In this document: in pieces, positions 57,444-64,000 of the stretch | How positions within the stretch are numbered: the first letter of the stretch is position 1 | Layout: the number at the start of each line of letters is the position of its first letter | NCBI RefSeq assembly: GCF_943193215.1 | Contig: NZ_CALPDH010000005.1 | Span: 150,489-214,488, forward strand | Reading direction: 5' to 3' | Length of the DNA stretch: 64,000 nt | Source of the DNA: Acetatifactor aquisgranensis | GTDB taxonomy: Bacteria; Bacillota; Clostridia; Lachnospirales; Lachnospiraceae | Position numbers and translations under genes: made by a program | The notes under the pieces: model-generated | The model's input: the letters and a program-made list of their open reading frames with translations, nothing else | The model's database searches: none | Told to the model about the DNA's origin: nothing

Positions 57444-57544
57444 ATACTGCTTAACAGTAAAATTTCCGGGTAACCTGACTGCATAACGCCAGCCATATAC
57501 GCTGAACCAATGCGGTATGGTGAATTCCGGTGTTATGTAGTATA
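57444..57544 (+). mobile_element. Inverted-repeat element, full copy C (MITE-like, 101 bp)
   Basis: Starts TATACTGCTTAACAGT and ends GGTGTTATGTAGTATA, so the ends are inverted repeats matching at 11 of 13 positions (TATACTGCTTAAC against TATACTACATAAC). Inside, CATAACGCCAG (57482-57492) can pair with CCGGTGTTATG (57527-57537). Flanking TA on both sides would fit insertion at TA, as with IS630/Tc1-type elements. No coding capacity; the mobilising transposase is not in this window. Confidence 0.8.
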
Positions 57545-57614
57545 ACAAGGCGGAGGGAGAAAGTCAATAAAGCAGAAGGACAAAGATGGTGTGCGAAAGA
57601 TTTGTGCGGAGGGC

Positions 57615-57643
57615 TTGTAAAAAGCGGGAGAAGAGCCTATAAT
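57615..57643 (+). promoter_or_regulatory. Promoter of the thioredoxin reductase gene
   Basis: TTGTAA at 57615-57620 and TATAAT at 57638-57643 are 17 bp apart, about 75 bp upstream of the start codon. Confidence 0.78.
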
Positions 57644-57718
57644 TTCATTTGTGGCCCACATGCCGCACAGGGCTGGTTAAGGAGAGACTATTTTGACAGA
57701 GGAAATGGAGAAAAAGAT

Positions 57719-58624
57719 ATGTACGATTTGATTATTATCGGTTCCGGCCCCGCCGGCCTATCGGCTGCCGTATACGGAAAGCGGGCGGGACTGAACCTGC
57801 TGGTGCTGGAAAAGAATCCCATGAGCGGAGGACAAGTGCTGAATACTTATGAAGTGGACAATTACCTGGGGATGCCGGGGATGGACGGCTTTGACATGGG
57901 AACCAGATTCAGGGAGCATGCGGATAAGCTGGGGGTGGAATTTCAGGAGACGACAGCGCTTTCCCTGGAAGATATGGGCGACAGCAAGCTGGTGCGCACA
58001 GATGGCGGAGAACTGGAGGCCAAAACCGTGATTCTGGCCACGGGGGCAGTCCATGCCCTGCTGGAGGTGCCGGGAGAGGAAAAGCTGAGCGGAAGAGGCG
58101 TGTCCTACTGCGCTACCTGCGACGGCGCCTTTTTCCGGGGAAAGACCGTGGCTGTGGTAGGGGGCGGGGATGTGGCCCTGGAGGATGCCATTTATCTGGC
58201 CAGGACCTGCGAGAAAGTATATCTGATTCACAGGCGGGATGAGCTGCGGGGAGCCATGGTGCTGCAGGAAGAGCTTGGAAGTCTGCCCAATGTGGAGATT
58301 CTCTACAGCCATGTGGTGGAGGAAATTCTGGGGGAGGACGCGGTAGAGGGCGTGAATCTGAAGGACTGTAAAACGGGTGGGGTTTCTCTGCTGCCTGTGG
58401 CAGGTGTGTTCGTGGCCGTGGGCATCCGGCCGGAGACAGAACTGGTACAGGGGCTTGCGGCCTGTGATGAAAACGGCTATGTGCTGGCGGGGGAGGACTG
58501 TGCCACGGATGTACCGGGACTGTTCGCGGCAGGGGATGTGCGCAGAAAGCCCATACGCCAGATTGTGACGGCGGTGTCGGACGGGGCCAACGCCGCTGTG
58601 TCGGCCGGAGCCTGGTGCAGGTAA
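57719..58624 (+). CDS. trxB: Thioredoxin reductase (FAD/NAD(P)H dithiol)
   Basis: 301 residues from the ATG at 57719; the frame is open further up but that stretch contains the promoter. FAD site GSGPAGLSAAVYGKRAG at 8-24, redox pair Cys131 and Cys134 in SYCATCDGAFFRG, NADPH site VVGGGDVALEDA, and the closing FAD motif GLFAAGDVRRKPIRQ. It reduces thioredoxin-type partners with NADPH. No thioredoxin gene adjoins it. The symbol follows the enzyme type; other low-molecular-weight disulfide substrates are possible. Confidence 0.9.
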   Translation: MYDLIIIGSGPAGLSAAVYGKRAGLNLLVLEKNPMSGGQVLNTYEVDNYLGMPGMDGFDMGTRFREHADKLGVEFQETTALSLEDMGDSKLVRTDGGELEAKTVILATGAVHALLEVPGEEKLSGRGVSYCATCDGAFFRGKTVAVVGGGDVALEDAIYLARTCEKVYLIHRRDELRGAMVLQEELGSLPNVEILYSHVVEEILGEDAVEGVNLKDCKTGGVSLLPVAGVFVAVGIRPETELVQGLAACDENGYVLAGEDCATDVPGLFAAGDVRRKPIRQIVTAVSDGANAAVSAGAWCR

Positions 58625-58672
58625 AGGATTTCTTTAGTTTTCTTTAAGAAAAATAAAATAAAGAAATTGTAA

Positions 58673-58714
58673 AAATCCCGAAGAAGCGCGTAAAATAGGC
58701 ATTCTTCGGGATTT
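58673..58714 (+). terminator. Terminator of trxB
   Basis: AAATCCCGAAGAA at 58673-58685 pairs with TTCTTCGGGATTT at 58702-58714 (13 bp); the descending arm ends in TTT. Confidence 0.75.
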
Positions 58715-58733
58715 CGATAATTTTCTCTTCGTC

Positions 58734-58762
58734 TTGACAAATTTAAGAATAGGTGCTATATT
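58734..58762 (+). promoter_or_regulatory. Promoter of the NlpC/P60 hydrolase gene
   Basis: TTGACA at 58734-58739 and TATATT at 58757-58762 are 17 bp apart. Confidence 0.82.
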
Positions 58763-58870
58763 TATTAACAGATGTAATAAATCTGTAATAAATTGTAGAT
58801 AAAGACGTAATGATTGAGAATGAAGAACGGCTTTTCGATACATAGTTTCAGGTTAGGAGAGGAGATAAAA

Positions 58871-60073
58871 ATGGCACATAAGACGAAGAGAACAGCAGTG
58901 TATTTGTTGACGGCGACGATGGCTTTTACAGGAATGGGCATGACGGCACAGGCATCTGCCCTGCCGGGCGGCGGTGTGAGCCTGGCGCTGGAAAATGGAA
59001 ATAAGCTGGAAGATGTGGCCGCGGAAAGTTCTACACTGCCTATCGAGTCTATTATAGAGAGCATTAATCTGACAGATTCCGAAGTACCGCAGGCAGAGCC
59101 TGCGGAGGAGGATTTGTTCCGCAATCTGGTAATCGCCCAGGTAGACAGTTATGTAAATGTCAGGAGTTTGCCCAGCGAAGAGGGTGAAATCCTGGGAAAA
59201 CTTTATGATAATTCCGTAGGGACTTTCATCTCAGAGGAGAATGGCTGGTATCAGATTAATTCCGGCAGCGTCACAGGCTATGTGAAAGGGGAATACTGCG
59301 TTACCGGCGAAGCCGCTGTGGAAATAGCCAGACAGGTAGGAAAGCGCATCGCCACTGTCAACACAGAGACCCTGTATGTCCGGGAGGAGCCCAGTACGGA
59401 ATGCAATGTTATAGGTATGGTGCCCCAGACCGCAGATCTGCTTGTCCGTGAAGAGGGCGAAGGCTGGGTAAAGGTAGACATAGAGGAAGGCGAAGGCTGG
59501 GTATCCGCTGATTATGTATCGCTCCACAGTGAATTTGTCCAGGCGGAGTCCAAGGAAGAGGAAGAGAGACGTCTGGCCAAGGAGGAAGAGGAGCGCAGGA
59601 AAGCGCAGGAGGCGGCTCGGGCAGCCCAAGCGGCACAGGCAGCAGCGCAGGCGGCACAGGCGGCACAGGCGGCACAGAATGCTCAGGCTCCACAGGAGGA
59701 CGTGACATATGCCGTTAGCGGCGGCAGCGAGCTGGGCCAGGCTGTGGCATCGTACGGATTGCAGTTCGTAGGGAATCCTTATGTATATGGCGGCAGCAGC
59801 TTGACGAACGGTACGGACTGTTCCGGCTTCGTGATGAGCGTCTATGCGAACTTCGGCGTCAGCCTGCCTCATAACGATGCGGCAGACCGCACACAGGGCT
59901 ATGCGGTAGACGGTCTGGCGAATGCGCAGCCCGGCGATATCATCTGCTATTCCGGCCATGTGGGGATTTATATCGGCGGAGGACAGATTGTGCACGCTTC
60001 CAGTTCCACGACAGGCATCATCGTCTCCAATGCCGCTTACAGAGATATTCTGGCAATCAGGAGAATTTTCTAA
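58871..60073 (+). CDS. Secreted peptidoglycan hydrolase with SH3 domains and NlpC/P60 domain
   Basis: About 400 residues. Signal peptide 1-32 (AVYLLTATMAFTGMGMTAQA). Two bacterial SH3 domains follow, with SYVNVRSLPSEEGEILGKLY and ETLYVREEPSTECNVIG, then a charged coiled segment EEEERRLAKEEEERRKAQEA and an Ala-Gln repeat tract, and a C-terminal NlpC/P60 domain. The catalytic triad is Cys317 (GTDCSGFV), His363 (SGHVGIY) and His375 (IVHASS). It should cleave D-Glu to diamino acid bonds in stem peptides during growth or separation. ATG 58871 follows AGGAGAGGAG. Ends in a strong terminator. Confidence 0.93.
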   Translation: MAHKTKRTAVYLLTATMAFTGMGMTAQASALPGGGVSLALENGNKLEDVAAESSTLPIESIIESINLTDSEVPQAEPAEEDLFRNLVIAQVDSYVNVRSLPSEEGEILGKLYDNSVGTFISEENGWYQINSGSVTGYVKGEYCVTGEAAVEIARQVGKRIATVNTETLYVREEPSTECNVIGMVPQTADLLVREEGEGWVKVDIEEGEGWVSADYVSLHSEFVQAESKEEEERRLAKEEEERRKAQEAARAAQAAQAAAQAAQAAQAAQNAQAPQEDVTYAVSGGSELGQAVASYGLQFVGNPYVYGGSSLTNGTDCSGFVMSVYANFGVSLPHNDAADRTQGYAVDGLANAQPGDIICYSGHVGIYIGGGQIVHASSSTTGIIVSNAAYRDILAIRRIF

Positions 60074-60086
60074 AAGAGCAGGTTTC

Positions 60087-60115
60087 GGCCGCATCCGCAA
60101 GGATGCGGCCTTTTT
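60087..60115 (+). terminator. Terminator of the NlpC/P60 hydrolase gene
   Basis: GGCCGCATCC at 60087-60096 and GGATGCGGCC at 60101-60110 form a perfect 10-bp stem with a GCAA loop, followed by TTTTT. Confidence 0.95.
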
Positions 60116-60183
60116 GTATAAAATGACCAAATATTTCCGGTAAAATGTTATAAAAAAGATTTACATACGGAAAAGAGAAATGG

Positions 60184-60254
60184 TTATCCACAGCCCTAAG
60201 TCCGGTAAAGACAGAAAATTCCACTTATGCACGGAGTTATACACATAATCCACA
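60184..60254. promoter_or_regulatory. Cluster of four DnaA-box-like sequences
   Basis: Within 71 bp: TTATCCACA (60184-60192, perfect), TTATGCACG (60225-60233, one mismatch), TTATACACA (60237-60245, perfect) and TAATCCACA (60246-60254, one mismatch), all on the plus strand. They lie in a 396-bp gene-free stretch between the NlpC/P60 terminator and the hpf promoter, with AT-rich DNA on both sides. Confidence 0.6.
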
Positions 60255-60405
60255 GTCTTTATGACCTTTCACAGATGCCGGAAGAAAGATGAATACAAAA
60301 CATATGTTTTGTAAATAATAGACAAAGTCGTGTTTTTCAGGAAGCCGGCCCATAAGGCAATTGACAGAAATGAATTCTAAAATATGTAAATAATCTGTTA
60401 AATCG

Positions 60406-60435
60406 TTGCAAAAACCCCGGGAGACATGTTATAAT
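60406..60435 (+). promoter_or_regulatory. Promoter of hpf overlapped by a palindrome
   Basis: TTGCAA at 60406-60411 and TATAAT at 60430-60435 are 18 bp apart. AGACAT at 60422-60427 and ATGTCT at 60434-60439 form an inverted repeat across the -10 hexamer, a possible operator. Confidence 0.72.
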
Positions 60436-60469
60436 GTCTATACAATAAACAACCGAAAGGGATGATCAT

Positions 60470-60997
60470 ATGAAATTTATCATTGTAGGCAGAAATTTAG
60501 AGGTAACACCTGGATTAAAATCGGCTGTAGAGGAAAAAATCGGGAAGCTGGCAAAGTATTTCAATCCTGATACGGATGTGCATGTGACCTTAAGCGTGGA
60601 GAAGGACCGTCAGAAGATAGAGGTGACGATTCCGGTAAAAGGTAATATCATCCGTTCCGAGCAGGTCAGCAGCGACATGTATGTCTCAATCGATTTGGTG
60701 GAGGAGATCATCGAGAGGCAGCTGAAGAAATACAAGACGAAGATAGTGGACAAGCAGCAGACGGCGGAGTCTTTCAGCCAGATGTACGTGGAGAACAATT
60801 ATATGGACGACGAGGAAGTGAAAATCGTCCGTACCAAGAAGTTCGACATCAAGCCCATGTACCCGGAGGATGCCTGCATCCAGATGGAACTTCTGGGCCA
60901 CAGTTTCTTTGTGTTCATCAATGCAGAGACGGATCAGGTGAATGTGGTCTACAAGAGGAAAGGCGATACCTATGGACTGATTGAGCCGGAGAACTGA
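60470..60997 (+). CDS. hpf: Ribosome hibernation promoting factor, long form
   Basis: 175 residues. The N-terminal domain (1-100) begins MKFIIVGRNLEVTPGLKSAV and binds the decoding region; the C-terminal domain (about 120-175) with KIVRTKKFDIKPMYPEDACI mediates dimerisation of two 70S into 100S particles. This is the long type usual in Firmicutes. AAAGGGATGATCAT precedes the ATG. Single-gene unit with its own promoter. Confidence 0.96.
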   Translation: MKFIIVGRNLEVTPGLKSAVEEKIGKLAKYFNPDTDVHVTLSVEKDRQKIEVTIPVKGNIIRSEQVSSDMYVSIDLVEEIIERQLKKYKTKIVDKQQTAESFSQMYVENNYMDDEEVKIVRTKKFDIKPMYPEDACIQMELLGHSFFVFINAETDQVNVVYKRKGDTYGLIEPEN

Positions 60998-61145
60998 TTT
61001 TGGCGTAAAAGACTTGAATAGAAGACTTGAATACAAGGTCTGAATAGAAGACGAGCTGCCGCAGGGATGCGGCGGCTCCTTTTATATGGCATTTGTCTTT
61101 TGTTTTCCACATATATTTTCAATAACGGCATGTTTTGGAGTGGAA

Positions 61146-62000
61146 ATGGAAAGAGAGCGAAAGGGAGGATTCGGAGGTTTTGGCCGGGCGGGAAAGGAAT
61201 GTCCGCGGAAAAAGACAGGGGAATTCAGGCTTGTCGGGTGGATGAAAAAAGGAATCCTGGCGGAGTGCCTGCTGTTGGCGATGTTTGCGGTACTGACATT
61301 TTATCAGGAGCAGAAGGAGGCCTTAAAGGAAAGCGCAGGCAGCAAGGTGGTCTTTGTAGAGGATGATTACATAAAGTGGGTGGATTTCACGGCATCCTAC
61401 GAGGCGCTCTGTCAGGCTTATGACTGGGATGTGGAGACCCATGCCACTGAGCATGAGATTGACTGGGTGGAGCTGCTGGCTTACACGGCGGCCAGAACAG
61501 GCGGGGAATTTGACAAGGACGCCTTAAAAACCATGGACAAGGCGGCGGAGAAGCTTTCGGCAGGGGAGATTACGATGGCGGAGCTGACAGAGGATCTGAA
61601 GTATTATGATTACTATAAGGAGGCTTATGACGCAGCCATTGGCGGACTTGTGGGGGAGTACTGGGAGGAGGCGCCGGATGCCGGAGGGAGCAGCGGACAG
61701 GTGACGGGCAGCGGTGCGGAAAATAATGTTCCGGGATTGCAGAGCAGCCTGGCGGACGAGGTGAAGGACGGATATGTGAAAAAGTATGGGCTAAAGGGAT
61801 ATTTCCCATTGGCGAGAGGATTTGATTATACGCATTATGATGATTTTGGAGTGGGGAGGAGTTACGGGTATCAGAGGAAGCATTTGGGGCATGATATGAT
61901 GGGGTTGGTAGGGACACCAAATAGTATAAAAAACTATATAGAAAAACGCCAGCCATGTATGTTTTGCCAATGCAGTATGATGCAGAGGTTTCCAAAGTAA
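61146..62000 (+). pseudogene. Truncated M23-type peptidase gene with a chimeric 3' end
   Basis: From ATG 61146 (GGAG five bases upstream) the protein has a basic N-terminus, a hydrophobic helix (GILAECLLLAMFAVLTFY), and a helical region ending in ARGFDYTHYDDFGVGRSYGY and RKHLGHDMMGLVGTP. The last part is the start of an M23 zinc endopeptidase domain with the first His and Asp ligands. After the Pro codon at 61917-61919 the similarity stops and 26 unrelated residues follow to a TAA. The rest of the domain, with the HxH ligands, is missing. It was probably a spore- or division-related hydrolase; now likely inactive. Confidence 0.75.
61921..61985 (+). mobile_element. Degenerate inverted-repeat element (copy D) at the junction
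   Basis: ACTATATA at 61933-61940 resembles an element end, and ACGCCAGCCATGTATG with the later CCAATGCAGTATGATG matches the middle of copy C (ACGCCAGCCATATACG and CCAATGCGGTATGGTG). It lies exactly where the M23 gene is cut off and where the minus-strand DUF262 reading ends, so it marks the recombination point. Confidence 0.6.
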
Positions 62001-63482
62001 TCGACTTCGTCCTGTCCCCACGTTTCAAAAGTTCCTTCGGAAGGGTGCTGTGGATACCAATGCTCCACAGAGCTGCGAAACTCAAATACAAAATCAGCGT
62101 ACTTCCGCTTATTGCCCTTCCACAACAGATAGTCCAGGTAATTGAAAACAATATGGGGCACAGCATCCTTTGCAATCTGCTCCGCCACAGAATTAAATTT
62201 CCACAATTTCTCCCGGTTCTTATCGCTGTATAACCAGATAAGCAGTTCTGTAATCCAGTGCGTAACCTTTGGTGATGTGTAAGAGACACGTAAAGCCGAC
62301 CGCTTACTTCCAGTTGCTTCAGGCTCCATTCACCATCTGCGGACTCGTTGGCATATTCTCTCTTGATGATGTACTTATCGAACAAGAAGCGGCATTTCAA
62401 CAGACAAAGAACGAAGTTCCATGCAAAGTGTTCCTTATGAACCGCAACACGCCTGCGCCCATATGTCTCGTGCTGAAGGACACATTCAAATTCTGAAATG
62501 AGCTTCTTATCGTCCAAAAGCCTTTGCGGTTCCTCGCCATCAGGCAGTTGGATATAGTTAGCATCGATGTAGACCCGCAAAACATGGAGCAAAAAGTATG
62601 GGAAGTCTATGATACTCTCAAACCGTACACGTTCATTCTTGTCCGTACTTCCATCATTATACTGCACCTTGAATCCGGGGGATAGAATCTCGTCAAGCGT
62701 CAGTTCCGGCTCATCGTCCCGTTCTCTTCAATCCAAAAATCCTCATCCAGCCGGTTCCATGAGTTCGTGAAGATGAGGTTCCTGATGGGTACATCAAAGT
62801 GCATCTGCACATAGCCGGTCATATCGCCGCAAGCGTCCCAAATCTTTGCAAACATATCCCGCTTCGCATCATCTCCGATTTCACTCATCAGGCTGGCCTT
62901 TAGAATGTCATGCGGTTCAAGCTGTTCTCCCCGTGTATTCATAATTTCAAAATATCGGTTCAGGTCAGTTCTGGGAGGCACTTGGATTCGGAACAGCTTT
63001 AGGTGCGCCAGCTTATGAATGAGGACTGTCCGGTCAATACCATCAGACAGCAGCTTCTCGGCAATGATTCTTCTGCCCCGCACAATATTCTGCTCCAAAT
63101 CATCGTCAAGGATTTCTTTTCCATCAATATAGTGACTCAACGTATCATCCGCACGTTTGCGACAGGCAAAAGAAAGGTTGTTCCTGACTGGTAAGCCGAG
63201 TTCTATTGCCAGCAACAGCAGAGTTGTCAACCGCTGTTGCCCATCAATGACTTCGTATTCCTCGCCGCGTTTATAGACGATCAAAGAGCCGATATAGTAC
63301 CAATCTCCATTATGCTCCACAATATCATCAATAAGTTGTTCAATCTCGGTATCTGTCCAGGCATAGGCTCGCTGATAGAGCGGTATCACATATTTTTCCT
63401 TTGCACTGCAGAAAATCGTTGTATGGCGTTTTTCATCATATACCGCTAGTCCTTCAATCATATTTTCACAACTGTTTATCAT
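61934..63482 (-). pseudogene. DUF262 (GmrS-like) protein gene, frameshifted and truncated
   Basis: The 5' part (from ATG 63482, AGGTGG five bases upstream; GTG 63491 is an alternative) encodes VIPLYQRAYAWTDTEIEQLI and VIDGQQRLTTLLLLA, the ParB-like DUF262 motif of GmrS and similar proteins. The frame breaks near 62714; the next frame continues DEPELTLDEILSPGFKVQYN and FPYFLLHVLRVYIDANYIQL. A second break lies near 62280-62325, after which the third frame reads SYTSPKVTHWITELLIWLY and FRSSVEHWYPQHP, a DUF1524-like nuclease motif. It ends within FGNL, before the end expected for the family. Base composition is lower in GC than the rest of the window. Confidence 0.75.
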
Positions 63483-63491
63483 ATATGCCAC

Positions 63492-63953
63492 CTACACTTG
63501 ATTCATCTTTTTGAGGATACTGTAAAGCCTGTCCCACTTGGAACTTTTTGCGGCATCCGGCTCTCTGACCACTTGGACGGCAAGGTTAGAGATTGCAGTA
63601 TGCACTCTCGCATGGGCAATGAGGGAGAACATTGGATAGGTATTTGTATAACTACCATCAATGCCGATCGCATACCGATTTACACTGTCAAATCCAAGAT
63701 TCTCCATATCAACACGCAGCATAAATGCCCAAGTGAACAGCTTCTTAACCGTCCGCTCATCCAGATTGCGGAAGCAATCGTAGTAGCTCAACAGGGTGCA
63801 TTCAAAAAGGGTTCGTGCGTATTTGAACCCAACGGATTTTATCATCTCTGCATCGTCCAAAACGCTGACCAGACCGAAAAATGCCTCATTCTCTCGAAGT
63901 GTGGAACGGAGATAGTAGAGGAGAGCCAAGTAATGATCAACCATTGTATACAC
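63492..63953 (-). CDS. Hypothetical protein, possible tail of a second DUF262-type gene
   Basis: 153 residues read from a GTG (ATG at 63944 possible): MVDHYLALLYYLRSTLRENE, SVGFKYARTLFECTLLSYYD and a C-terminal AAKSSKWDRLYSILKKMNQV. Mostly helical; no motif recognised. Its stop directly adjoins the DUF262 gene start. Upstream, another minus-strand frame ends with KPKDESKSRYCQ and a TAG at 63954-63956, so this ORF may be the shifted C-terminus of an upstream gene and not an independent one. Confidence 0.5.
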   Translation of the reverse strand: MYTMVDHYLALLYYLRSTLRENEAFFGLVSVLDDAEMIKSVGFKYARTLFECTLLSYYDCFRNLDERTVKKLFTWAFMLRVDMENLGFDSVNRYAIGIDGSYTNTYPMFSLIAHARVHTAISNLAVQVVREPDAAKSSKWDRLYSILKKMNQV

Positions 63954-64000
63954 CTCTATTGGCAGTAGCGGCTTTTGCTCTCATCTTTTGGCTTGCTGAA

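Noticed and set aside
59590..59700. Ala-Gln tandem repeats in the NlpC/P60 gene considered as a recombination hotspot
   Set aside because: Common low-complexity linker in secreted hydrolases; the frame is intact.
60184..60254. Replication origin
   Set aside because: No dnaA, dnaN or rpmH nearby and only four boxes; reported as a DnaA-box cluster, not an origin.
1..64000. CRISPR arrays, rRNA and tRNA genes
   Set aside because: No regularly spaced direct repeats with unique spacers and no recognisable tRNA or rRNA sequence were found by eye.

Overview
The window reads as chromosome from a Lachnospiraceae-type member of the Clostridia, moderately GC-rich, genus not resolvable. The indicators are a FabK-type fatty-acid cluster with a fused AccDA and a FabT-like MarR regulator, a zinc-type S14, clostridial ribosomal-operon order with a KOW protein between map and infA, strong AGGAGG ribosome sites with several GTG starts, and a CD1871A-type CXXC protein.

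Layout. 1-10278: a carbohydrate island with the end of an LplC-type ABC permease, its solute-binding lipoprotein and a GH78 rhamnosidase on the plus strand, then a minus-strand set of GH28-like beta-helix protein, free-methionine-R-sulfoxide reductase and zinc-ribbon/LRR membrane protein. This suits rhamnose-containing pectic glycans. 10424-20457: the type II fatty-acid cluster acpP-fabK-fabD-fabG-fabF-fabZ-accDA-fabH-fabT-cls. Three evenly spaced FabT-like palindromes overlap its promoter; accB and accC are absent. 20527-25908: an ECF sigma factor with its membrane partner, a KdpDE-like two-component pair, a membrane acyltransferase and an RlmI-like methyltransferase.

26033-43568 is one long S10-spc-alpha array from rpsJ to rplQ, including secY, adk, map, infA, rpmJ and rpoA. 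It has a structured 5' leader and unusually hairpin-rich spacers between rpmJ, rpsM, rpsK, rpsD, rpoA and rplQ. A MATE transporter and an M15 peptidase sit between rplQ and the usual followers ecfA1-ecfA2-ecfT-truA-rplM-rpsI (46406-51023).

51169-60997: a TlpA-like lipoprotein with a CXXC micro-protein and a polyferredoxin, a 74-residue leader-like protein, a PAP2 phosphatase, a large TPR/nucleotidyltransferase-like protein (DUF4037/DUF4125), an SDR, a thioredoxin reductase, an SH3-NlpC/P60 hydrolase and long-form hpf. A cluster of DnaA-box-like sites lies between the hydrolase and hpf. From about 61920 the sequence changes: an M23 peptidase gene is cut off in its zinc motif and joined to decaying, AT-richer DUF262 (GmrS-like) remnants.

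The best candidates for undescribed biology are non-coding: a roughly 102-bp terminal-inverted-repeat element family (two full copies, a half copy, and a degenerate copy at the 61920 junction), a hairpin family with a recurring loop in the alpha operon, a three-unit hairpin array with a compensatory base change between rpoA and rplQ, the rpsJ leader, and a duplicated rpsS tail with only synonymous differences. No rRNA, tRNA or CRISPR array was seen.
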